Positions 1 to 5,822 of a stretch of DNA of 5,822 nucleotides are shown here, piece by piece. The DNA is from Candidatus Gastranaerophilales bacterium. Lineage in GTDB: Bacteria > Cyanobacteriota > Vampirovibrionia > Gastranaerophilales > Gastranaerophilaceae. Made by a program: the position numbers and the translations under genes. The stretch lies in assembly GCA_900772035.1 (NCBI GenBank), contig CAAGQE010000333.1, forward strand, positions 1-5,822, given 5' to 3'. Under the pieces are notes generated by a model. It had not been told where the DNA came from. It saw only the letters and a list, made by a program, of their open reading frames with translations, and did not search any database. Every line of letters begins with the position of its first letter. The first letter of the stretch is position 1.

Positions 1-870
1 AATCGCCTTTGTATCATCACCCGCGGCAACCAATGTATCTGCGTATTCCAATCTGATTTCGGCAGATGTCGGCTCGATTTCCAATGCCTTTTCAAAGTTT
101 GCAAGTGCATCTTTCGTATTGCCTGTTTTCTGCAATACGATACCCAAATTTGCAACAGATGCAGCATCCTTCGGATTTAAAGAAATTGCCTGCGTCAAGA
201 CGGTTTTTGCCTCTTCCCAGTTTGAATCTTTAACCAAAGACAAGCCGTATTGAGCATATTCGTTAAATTTATCCGCGTGTCCTTTATAAACCTTTGCAAA
301 TTGTTCGTTTGCGGATTTATACTGACCCAATGCCATATAAGCGGATGCTAAATTTTTTCTGGCATCAACGTGATTGGGATAATTGAGCAGGAACACGTTG
401 TAATTTTCAACCGCGTCTTTATAATTTTTCATGATGTATTGAATGTTTGCCAAATTCAAATAACTGTATTTGTAATCGGGCGCCAATTGCAATACGTGTT
501 GATAAGCCGCAAGCGCGTTATTATAATCTTTGGTTTGTTGAAGAATATTGCCGATACTGATATACAAAAATGCATCATCAGGACGAATTTTTACGGCCTT
601 TTTATAAGCAACGAGCGCATTATTCCAATCACCCAAAGAAGAATACAACCCTGCAAGTTTCGTATAATACAAAGTATTGTCATCTTTGAGTTCAATAGCC
701 TTTTGCATCTGCTCAACTGCTTGTTGGTACTGACCTTTTTGCTCGTAATAACAAGCCTGAGAGTAATATGTATGCGCCGATGAGGAATGATTTAATCCCG
801 CATAAGCCGGTGCTTCAACAGGTAACAAACCTGCGGATAATATTAATGCCGTGGTTAAAAATCTTTTAAT
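1..870 (-). CDS. Exported TPR-repeat protein, C-terminus beyond the window
   Basis: The minus strand is open for 290 codons from 870 down to base 1 with no stop, so the C-terminus lies outside the window. Residues 1-24 look like a Sec signal peptide: basic start (KRF), hydrophobic core (LTTALILSAGLL) and a likely cut after AYA. From residue 31 the protein is a run of 34-residue TPR units in perfect phase, starting near residues 31, 65, 99, 133, 167, 201, 235 and 269, with typical positions such as the G-Y/W-A pattern and P near unit ends. TPR arrays are protein-binding scaffolds; an exported one probably acts in the periplasm or envelope, but no partner can be named. The start is unusual. An ATT at 870 sits 8 bases after GGAGG, whereas the in-frame TTG at 885 has no Shine-Dalgarno upstream. 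The coding call is secure; the start and role are inference. Confidence 0.88.
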   Translation of the reverse strand, partial: MKRFLTTALILSAGLLPVEAPAYAGLNHSSSAHTYYSQACYYEQKGQYQQAVEQMQKAIELKDDNTLYYTKLAGLYSSLGDWNNALVAYKKAVKIRPDDAFLYISIGNILQQTKDYNNALAAYQHVLQLAPDYKYSYLNLANIQYIMKNYKDAVENYNVFLLNYPNHVDARKNLASAYMALGQYKSANEQFAKVYKGHADKFNEYAQYGLSLVKDSNWEEAKTVLTQAISLNPKDAASVANLGIVLQKTGNTKDALANFEKALEIEPTSAEIRLEYADTLVAAGDDTKAI

Positions 871-878
871 TGTCCTAT

Positions 879-883
879 CCTCC
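879..883 (-). promoter_or_regulatory. Shine-Dalgarno GGAGG that decides the TPR gene start
   Basis: Minus-strand GGAGG at 883-879 is a strong ribosome-binding sequence. It is 8 bases from the ATT at 870, and no ATG, GTG or TTG lies at the correct distance after it. The in-frame TTG at 885 overlaps this motif, so it cannot be served by it. This favours initiation at ATT, with the signal peptide beginning KRFLTTALIL. Confidence 0.55.
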
Positions 884-903
884 AACGTGAGTAAATCACA
901 CAA

Positions 904-932
904 ATTATCTAACGTTCTTGAGAAAAAATCAA
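904..932 (-). promoter_or_regulatory. Probable sigma70 promoter for the TPR gene
   Basis: On the minus strand TTGATT (932-927) is followed by a 17-base spacer and GATAAT (909-904), matching the consensus at 4/6 and 5/6 positions. Transcription would start near 897, giving a leader of about 27 bases before the ATT at 870. It lies just after the YihY-family stop, so the TPR gene may have its own promoter as well as read-through from the upstream pair. Confidence 0.45.
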
Positions 933-947
933 CTTTGTAACCAACCG

Positions 948-1823
948 TTATTTATCCGAATTTTCATAACGGGACAAAAGTCTGACATAGGCTCTGTGGT
1001 TAAATTCGCCGCCAAGCAAAATAATCATTGACGTATAGTACAACCAAACCATCATAATAACGAAGGCTCCGATTGTACCGAAAACTCTGTTATAAGTATT
1101 CAAATTTTCCAAATACAAAGAGAATGACCAAGAACCGATTAACCAAAATACGCAGAAAAATGCCGTTCCGACAACCGCAGCCTTGCGCTTAACCACCTTA
1201 GGACCTTTGATATCGGGCAAAACGTAATAACAAAAATAAGTATTAATAAATAAAACTATAAATGATGTCGGCCAACGAAAAATCATAAAGAGCCAATATG
1301 TAACCTGAGACAAATTATAAATATCTGAAATAACAATCATCAAAATTTTGCCGAATACAATCATATTAATTGTCAAAAACAAAACCAAAACATTAAAGAA
1401 AACCATCAATACAGATAAAATTCTCGTATAAATAAAAGGTCTTGTCTCATCCGTCAAAAACGCTCTGTTAAGCCCCTTCATAACCGAAGCAATCGCGTTT
1501 GAAGAAAGTGCAATCGTGACAATAAAGCAGATAATCGCCATCAAACCGCCTTGTTTAAAAACAACGACCTGTTCTAAAGTATTCTGCATCAATCTTGCAA
1601 CATCTCCGGGGGCAACTTGTGCCAAAGTCGAAATAATCGGCGCGGTGAGAGATTTTTTGCCAAGCCATGCAAAAATCGACATTAAAAACAACAAGAACGG
1701 GAAAAATCCTAATATAAACATAAAAGCCATCTCCGCAGCCATGCCCGGAAAATCAGCCGTAATCATCTTATTAACTATACTTTCGATATATTTAACAACC
1801 GGATTTTCGAGAATTTTCTTCAA
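948..1823 (-). CDS. YihY/BrkB (UPF0761) family inner-membrane protein
   Basis: This 291-residue polytopic protein has about six hydrophobic segments, near residues 33-53, 92-113, 133-163, 178-200, 213-235 and 247-270. Family marks are the FPFLLFL motif in the first segment, the LNRAF segment near 118-122, RWPTSF near 183-188, the VLPDIKGP stretch near 201-208 and the ending MMVWLYYTSMIILLGGEFN. Length is normal for the family. The old name 'ribonuclease BN' is a misassignment; the true function is unsettled, so only an integral membrane role is claimed. I chose the TTG at 1823: it overlaps the upstream TGA stop as TTGA and follows GAGG at 1837-1834 by 10 bases. An ATG at 1895 in the same frame would add 24 residues that do not look like the family and would overlap the upstream gene by 76 bases. 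Translation is probably coupled to the phosphoesterase gene. Confidence 0.88.
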   Translation of the reverse strand: MKKILENPVVKYIESIVNKMITADFPGMAAEMAFMFILGFFPFLLFLMSIFAWLGKKSLTAPIISTLAQVAPGDVARLMQNTLEQVVVFKQGGLMAIICFIVTIALSSNAIASVMKGLNRAFLTDETRPFIYTRILSVLMVFFNVLVLFLTINMIVFGKILMIVISDIYNLSQVTYWLFMIFRWPTSFIVLFINTYFCYYVLPDIKGPKVVKRKAAVVGTAFFCVFWLIGSWSFSLYLENLNTYNRVFGTIGAFVIMMVWLYYTSMIILLGGEFNHRAYVRLLSRYENSDK

Positions 1824-2791
1824 AGCCCTGTTTCCTCTTTTATTGCATCCAACAGTTTCGTCAAAGCCACCGTATAATTTTTTCTGATTGTACAACCTGC
1901 CGCAAAGGTATGTCCGCCACCGTCAAATCTCAGCGCAACTTTGCAGACATCAACATTTTTACTTCTGAGGCTCACTTTGGAATATCCGTCTTCCGTCTCT
2001 TTAATAACAAAGGCAACTTCGACAGAATTAACCTGTCTGAGAAGTTCCACTATACCGTCTGTGTGTTCGTTTAGCGCCTTATTTGTACGCATATCGTCAA
2101 GCGTAATTATTGTATATGCGACTTTTCCGTTATTCAAAAATACGGATTTTTCAATCGCACAAGCGTTGAGTTTTACCATTGCAAGCGGTTTTGACTCGTA
2201 GCAGCAACGATACAACAAACTCGGACTTATTCCGTATTCCATAAGGTGAGCAACTGCCATAAATGTAGCAGCCGTCGTGTTTTCATACTTAAATCCGCCT
2301 GTATCCGTCAAAATTGCCACATACATCGCATTTGCGATATTTCTGTCAAACTTCCAGTCCAACTCTTTTGCAAACTGATGAAGGACTTCCCCTGCAGAAC
2401 TTAAATTATACACATAATTATATTGTGCAAAATACGGGTTTGTTTTGTGATGGTCAATATTAACGGTAACTTTTGCCTTATCAAAGAACGGAATTGCCGT
2501 CGTAAGTCTGTCTTTTGATGCACAATCAATCGTAATAACCGTGTCAAAACTTTCATCTTTCAACTCATCTGCCGTTTTGAAACTATCCGTTTCAGGCAAA
2601 AATTTATACAAATCAGGAACATTTGTTTGCACAAAAAGTTGAACATCTTTTCCGTATTCGTTTTGTATAAACAACTTCAAAGTTACCGCAGAACCTATGC
2701 AATCTCCGTCTGGATTAACATGCGGAACAACCAGAATTTTTTCCGCATTTTTGATAACTTCTGCTATTGATTGCGCTGAACTGTTATTCAT
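1820..2791 (-). CDS. nrnA: DHH/DHHA1 phosphoesterase, NrnA-type nanoRNase/pAp phosphatase
   Basis: The 323-residue product is a full-length cytoplasmic DHH phosphoesterase. Visible metal-site motifs are HVNPDGDCIGS at 24-34 (H24, D28, D30), D89 in ITIDCAS, the signature D113-H114-H115 and D163 in LTDTGG. The DHHA1 substrate-binding domain follows, with the GGGH motif at 291-294. No key residue is missing. NrnA enzymes are Mn-dependent; they degrade 2-5 nt RNA ends and remove the 3' phosphate from pAp, so they link RNA turnover to sulfur metabolism. The ATG at 2791 has GGAAG upstream (2802-2798) and lies about 26 bases after the predicted transcription start. It is the first gene of a minus-strand unit and its stop overlaps the start of the YihY-family gene by 4 bases. 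The exact substrate (nanoRNA, pAp or cyclic-dinucleotide product) cannot be fixed from sequence alone. Confidence 0.92.
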   Translation of the reverse strand: MNNSSAQSIAEVIKNAEKILVVPHVNPDGDCIGSAVTLKLFIQNEYGKDVQLFVQTNVPDLYKFLPETDSFKTADELKDESFDTVITIDCASKDRLTTAIPFFDKAKVTVNIDHHKTNPYFAQYNYVYNLSSAGEVLHQFAKELDWKFDRNIANAMYVAILTDTGGFKYENTTAATFMAVAHLMEYGISPSLLYRCCYESKPLAMVKLNACAIEKSVFLNNGKVAYTIITLDDMRTNKALNEHTDGIVELLRQVNSVEVAFVIKETEDGYSKVSLRSKNVDVCKVALRFDGGGHTFAAGCTIRKNYTVALTKLLDAIKEETGL

Positions 2792-2823
2792 TATAATCTT
2801 CCATACATAATAATTTTTTTAAT

Positions 2824-2852
2824 ATTATATAATTAAAATAAAATCTTGGCAA
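2824..2852 (-). promoter_or_regulatory. Strong sigma70 promoter for the nrnA-yihY unit
   Basis: On the minus strand TTGCCA (2852-2847, 5/6 match) is followed by exactly 17 bases and a perfect TATAAT (2829-2824). The expected transcription start is near 2817, about 26 bases before the nrnA ATG. This is the best promoter in the window. An A7 run on the plus strand (2851-2857) lies at its -35 end. Confidence 0.75.
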
Positions 2853-2871
2853 AAAAAGGCATGGTTTTGAT

Positions 2872-2899
2872 TTGCAGAGTATTTCTCGCTTTTTATACT
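2872..2899 (+). promoter_or_regulatory. Possible sigma70 promoter for the Clp_N-repeat gene
   Basis: On the plus strand TTGCAG (2872-2877) is followed by 16 bases and TATACT (2894-2899). The -10 matches at 5/6 positions; the -35 is weak beyond TTG. Transcription would start near 2906 and leave a leader of about 82 bases before the TTG start at 2988. It is back to back with the nrnA promoter, their -35 boxes being about 20 bases apart. A second -10-like TATGAT at 2924-2929 has no good -35. Confidence 0.4.
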
Positions 2900-2904
2900 C
2901 TGTA
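2873..2904. repeat. Inverted repeat overlapping the plus-strand promoter
   Basis: CAGAGTAT (2875-2882) and ATACTCTG (2895-2902) are perfect 8-base inverted arms around a 12-base centre; as RNA the stem could extend by one G-U and one A-U pair to 2873-2904. The right arm overlaps the TATACT -10 box and the left arm overlaps the -35, which fits an operator for a dimeric regulator. The T-rich stretch after it (TATTTTCTGTTT) is a weak terminator tail, and no plus-strand gene lies just upstream that would need one. Confidence 0.45.
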
Positions 2905-2975
2905 TTTTCTGTTTATCAAGGTATATGATGACAAAAACTCTTTTTTGCCGTAAGATAAATAAATAATATACAGTT

Positions 2976-2980
2976 AAGGA
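2976..2980 (+). promoter_or_regulatory. Shine-Dalgarno supporting the TTG start at 2988
   Basis: AAGGA at 2976-2980 lies 7 bases before the TTG at 2988, a good spacing. It selects TTG as the start of the Clp_N-repeat protein and places FQKFTEKA at the N-terminus, which matches the FTERA start of ClpC N-domains. Confidence 0.65.
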
Positions 2981-2987
2981 TAGACTC

Positions 2988-4352
2988 TTGTTTCAAAAAT
3001 TCACGGAAAAAGCAATTACAGCAGTAAAAGAATCCCAAATTTCAGCAATTCAACTCGGTCATAAGAAAATTTATCCCGAACATTTGCTTTGGGCTTTAAG
3101 CAAAAAGAATACGGAATTAGGCGCTAAAATTCTCAAAATGAATGGCGCAACTCCCGACAGAATAAGGGCAGCCGTTGCAGAACTTTTGAAAGACAAGGAA
3201 AGAAGACAACCTGCAAAAAGTGTTATTTTTAGCGACAGAATCAAAAAAGTTTTCCAAAAAGCATACGACGTTGCATCTCAAAACGGAAACGGTTTCGTAA
3301 AAACAGAACACCTTTTCTATGCTTTACTCTGCATAGAATGTTCAGGCTTAGACACCATTTTTGAAATGCTCGACGTCGACACGGACAAAGTAAGAGGTAT
3401 TATGAGAAAAATCGTTGAAAAACGTTCTCATAAAAAGGAAAGACACCCTGAAGGTCAAGAAACAAAAGAAACAGATGATAAATATAATCACATTCTATCC
3501 TTGGTTAAAGACCCCGCTTCCGCTTCGATTTTCAGCCGGGCAGTTGCAAAATTGACAACCTCGGAATACGAAATTTTGGGAACAGAACAAATTATGCTCT
3601 CAATTTTGGAAGATAATTCGGGTGAACTCAGCGACACTTTGACAAAGTCGGGTATTGATTCCGAAAAATTCTCGGAAAAATTAAACCAAATCACATCAAG
3701 ATTGGCAGAATACGAAGATAAACAAATAATCTTCACTCCGAATGCACTTACCGCCCTTGTAAAAGCAGCAGAAATTGCAAGAGAACTCGGAAGCACCTCT
3801 GTTCGTCCCGAACACGTTGTTTTGGGTATTTTGAAATCCAAAAAAGGTATTGCATACAATATTTTAAGAGATTTATCAACAAATCCCGAACTTTCGGAAC
3901 AAATCTTAAAGCCGCTTGAAAAGCAAATGAACGAAACACCCGTTATCTTGAGATTTGCAAATCAAGAAGCAAGAAGAATGGGCAGAAATACAGTCGGAAC
4001 GGAACTTATCCTTTTGGGTATTATGCTTCAAGGCTCAGGCGTCGGCTATTCGGTTCTCAAAAATTTAGGCATAACCGTTAACGACCTCAGAAAAGTTACA
4101 GAGCAAATCTTGGGTGTAAATGAAGAATACAGCGACAAAGAAATAACCTTTACACCGAGAGCAAAATCGGTTTTGGAACAAGCATGGAAATATGCAAAAA
4201 AAGAAATGAAAACGAAAATATATTCGGAACACCTTTTGAGAGCAATTGTTTCAATCCCCGATTCTTTGGCGATGAAAGTTTTAACAAGTTTAGGTACGGA
4301 TGCACTTGAAATTACCCAAGGCATAAACAACAAAAATCACCAAAATGATTAA
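2988..4352 (+). CDS. Stand-alone protein of six Clp_N repeats (three ClpC-type N-domains), no ATPase
   Basis: The 454 residues consist of six Clp_N repeats, beginning near residues 3, 80, 172, 248, 318 and 387, paired as three double domains. A charged linker (about 144-166) separates the first pair from the second. The last pair is closest to ClpC, with FANQEARRMG, GSGVGYSVLKNLGI and FTPRAKSVLEQA. Each repeat keeps a glutamate at the ClpC 'TEH' position: E31, E107, E200, E275, E339 and E414. Spacing within pairs is 76, 75 and 75, against 74 in Bacillus ClpC (E32/E106), where these residues contact phosphoarginine. No Walker A, Walker B or other AAA+ module is present and the gene ends with a proper TAA, so it is not simply a truncated ClpC at a window edge. 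No signal peptide is seen, so it is probably cytoplasmic. Likely roles are an adaptor, a decoy or a reader of Clp substrates; this is inference. Its 3' end overlaps the U32 gene by 8 bases. Confidence 0.9.
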   Translation: MFQKFTEKAITAVKESQISAIQLGHKKIYPEHLLWALSKKNTELGAKILKMNGATPDRIRAAVAELLKDKERRQPAKSVIFSDRIKKVFQKAYDVASQNGNGFVKTEHLFYALLCIECSGLDTIFEMLDVDTDKVRGIMRKIVEKRSHKKERHPEGQETKETDDKYNHILSLVKDPASASIFSRAVAKLTTSEYEILGTEQIMLSILEDNSGELSDTLTKSGIDSEKFSEKLNQITSRLAEYEDKQIIFTPNALTALVKAAEIARELGSTSVRPEHVVLGILKSKKGIAYNILRDLSTNPELSEQILKPLEKQMNETPVILRFANQEARRMGRNTVGTELILLGIMLQGSGVGYSVLKNLGITVNDLRKVTEQILGVNEEYSDKEITFTPRAKSVLEQAWKYAKKEMKTKIYSEHLLRAIVSIPDSLAMKVLTSLGTDALEITQGINNKNHQND

Positions 4353-5822
4353 TCCTAAATCAAAAATAGAACTTCTTGCTCCGGCAAAGGACAAACAAAC
4401 AGCAATTTCTGCGATAAACGCAGGCGCAGATGCTGTTTACATCGGCTACTTGAAATTCGGAGCAAGAAAAGCAGCAGGAAACTCACTCGCGGACATCAAA
4501 GAAATTGTCGACTACGCAAACATTTACAGAGCAAACGTATATGTGACATTAAACACAATATACAAAGACGAAGAGATGCCTGAGGTCATAAAAACAATAA
4601 ATGACCTTTACGAAATCGGTGTATCGGCATTAATAGTTCAGGATATGGGGATTTTGAATTTCGATTTACCCCCGATTAAGATTTTTGCAAGCACTCAATG
4701 CCACAACAACACACTTGAAAAAATCAAATTCCTCGAAAATGTCGGATTTAACCGAGTAATTTTGCCGAGAGAATTTTCCTTTGAACAAATCAAAAACATT
4801 TCCGAAAATACAAACATTGAAATCGAAACGTTCATTCACGGCGCGCTCTGCGTTTCATACAGCGGTCAATGCTATTTGAGTTGTGCAATAGGAGGAAGAA
4901 GTGCTAACCGCGGAGAATGCGCTCAACCATGCAGAAAAAAATATTCTCTTGAGGATGCCGACGGGAAAATAATTGTAAAAGACAAATATTTATTGAGTTT
5001 AAAAGATTTTAATCTTTCCGAAAATATAAAAGACTTGATTTCATCGGGCGTAACCTCTTTCAAAATCGAAGGTCGACTGAAAGATGAAGAATACGTAAGA
5101 AACGTCGTTTCATACTATCGACAAAAAATCGACGAGGTTTTAAAAGAATTAAACCTTGAAAAATCTTCTCAAGGAAAATCCTATCCCGATTTCGAACCAA
5201 ATTTATATAAGTCCTTTAATCGCGGATTTACAAACTTTTTTGCAGACGGAAAAAGAAAAAATATCTGCACTTTAAATTATTCAAAATCACTCGGCGAATA
5301 TATCGGAAAAGTCACAAACACAGGCAAAAACTTTATTACCGTAGACGGCAAAAAACTCAACAACGGCGACGGGATATGCTTCTTTGACGAAAACAACGAA
5401 CTTTGCGGAGTTAAAGTCCAAAAAGTTCAGGACAAAAGAATTTTCGTACAATCAACAAAATCAATTAAAAACGGTGTAAAAATTTATCGAAATTCCGATT
5501 TGGAATTTAATAAAAAACTTATGAGCAAAGATATTGCGAGAAAAATTTCGCTCTCGGCCGAATTTGAAGCAAGCGGAAAATCCGTATGTTTTTCTCTGCA
5601 AGATGAAGAAAACAATCATGTTTCAGAGGTTTTTCACTCTGATTTTGAACTTGCCGAAAACAAAGAAAAAGCTTTAAGCAATATTCAAAACAACCTTTCA
5701 AAAACAGGAAATACAGAATTTGAAATAAATAATATTAATATACATGGTGAAAAAGTATATTTTATTCCCGTAAAAATTTTGAATGAAATCAGAAGAAATG
5801 CAATTGAAAAAATAAGACTTGA
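4345..5822 (+). CDS. U32 family protein, RlhA/DUF3656-like, C-terminus beyond the window
   Basis: The frame is open from ATG 4345 to the right edge, giving 492 residues. The N-terminal IELLAPAKD...AGADAVYIG (9-34) is the start of the U32 TIM-barrel-like domain. Residues 161-179 match the U32 signature E-x-F-x2-G-A-L-C-x4-G-x-C-x-L-S exactly, followed by NRGECAQPCR (188-197) and FKIEGRLK (239-246). C169, C176, C192 and C196 are probable Fe-S ligands. FNRGFT (291-296) and the region after it resemble the extended, DUF3656-containing members typified by RlhA, which hydroxylates a cytidine in 23S rRNA. U32 proteins were first named peptidases, but characterised bacterial members (RlhA, TrhP, UbiU/UbiV) act in RNA or quinone hydroxylation, so RNA modification is the better guess. 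No Shine-Dalgarno precedes the ATG; an in-frame stop at 4324 rules out earlier common starts. Translation is probably coupled to the Clp_N-repeat gene it overlaps. Confidence 0.88.
   Translation, partial: MINPKSKIELLAPAKDKQTAISAINAGADAVYIGYLKFGARKAAGNSLADIKEIVDYANIYRANVYVTLNTIYKDEEMPEVIKTINDLYEIGVSALIVQDMGILNFDLPPIKIFASTQCHNNTLEKIKFLENVGFNRVILPREFSFEQIKNISENTNIEIETFIHGALCVSYSGQCYLSCAIGGRSANRGECAQPCRKKYSLEDADGKIIVKDKYLLSLKDFNLSENIKDLISSGVTSFKIEGRLKDEEYVRNVVSYYRQKIDEVLKELNLEKSSQGKSYPDFEPNLYKSFNRGFTNFFADGKRKNICTLNYSKSLGEYIGKVTNTGKNFITVDGKKLNNGDGICFFDENNELCGVKVQKVQDKRIFVQSTKSIKNGVKIYRNSDLEFNKKLMSKDIARKISLSAEFEASGKSVCFSLQDEENNHVSEVFHSDFELAENKEKALSNIQNNLSKTGNTEFEINNINIHGEKVYFIPVKILNEIRRNAIEKIRL

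Noticed and set aside
370..783. A plus-strand open frame of 137 codons
   Set aside because: It lies opposite the TPR coding sequence, which has clear repeat structure and a signal peptide; the plus-strand product has no recognisable family features.
1516..1887. A plus-strand open frame of 123 codons
   Set aside because: It is antisense to the conserved YihY-family gene and crosses its start junction; it looks like a shadow of that gene.
1824..1895. N-terminal extension of the YihY-family protein from ATG 1895
   Set aside because: It would overlap the nrnA DHHA1 region by 76 bases and add residues unlike the family; the TTG at 1823 has a ribosome-binding site and a coupled stop.
2863..2876. 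A sigma54-like GG/GC promoter element
   Set aside because: The spacing between GG (2863-2864) and GC (2874-2875) is 9 bases, one short of the required 10, and the flanking consensus is poor.
2873..2915. Intrinsic terminator at the inverted repeat
   Set aside because: The stem is short and AT-rich, the T tract is broken, and no plus-strand gene ends upstream of it.
2945..2972. A promoter TTGCCG-N16-TATACA close to the Clp_N-repeat gene
   Set aside because: Transcription would start at about 2979, removing the AAGGA ribosome-binding site of the gene.
3488..3859. Minus-strand open frames inside the Clp_N-repeat gene, including 3748-3939 and 4046-4333
   Set aside because: The plus-strand frame holds recognisable Clp_N repeats throughout; the reverse frames have no motifs or ribosome-binding support.
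5519..5701. A minus-strand open frame of 60 codons
   Set aside because: It is antisense to the U32 gene and has no family features.
4345..5822. Annotation of the U32 protein as a protease or collagenase
   Set aside because: The family name is historical; the cysteine pattern and extended region fit Fe-S-type hydroxylation enzymes such as RlhA better, and no protease active site is visible.

Overview
This AT-rich bacterial window (roughly 35-40% GC by eye) is densely coded in two divergent blocks around one 196-base intergenic region at 2792-2987. It uses the standard bacterial code, with a TGA stop and TTG starts. A secreted TPR protein and a YihY-type inner-membrane protein fit a diderm-like bacterium. 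An uncultured gut lineage such as Vampirovibrionia/Gastranaerophilales is my guess from style only. No marker gene here proves the lineage.

The minus-strand block, read right to left, is a DHH/DHHA1 phosphoesterase of the NrnA type (2791-1820), a YihY/BrkB family membrane protein (1823-948) joined to it by a 4-base TTGA stop/start overlap, and an exported protein made of eight consecutive 34-residue TPR units that runs off the left edge (870-1). NrnA has a near-consensus sigma70 promoter (TTGCCA-N17-TATAAT). The TPR gene has its own likely promoter (TTGATT-N17-GATAAT) and a strong Shine-Dalgarno sequence that points to an ATT start codon.

The plus-strand block is a 454-residue protein made only of ClpC-type N-terminal domains (2988-4352), followed with an 8-base overlap by a U32 family protein of the RlhA/DUF3656 type (4345 to the right edge, incomplete). 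The first protein has six Clp_N repeats arranged as three double domains and no AAA+ ATPase module. Each repeat keeps the glutamate that in Bacillus ClpC belongs to the phosphoarginine pocket. This is the most unusual item in the window: a possible stand-alone substrate- or phosphoarginine-binding protein, translated in tandem with an Fe-S-type RNA-modification enzyme.

The intergenic region holds back-to-back promoters and an inverted repeat whose right arm overlaps the plus-strand -10 element. No tRNA, rRNA, CRISPR array, insertion sequence or clear intrinsic terminator is visible. There is no gene-free stretch over 300 bases.
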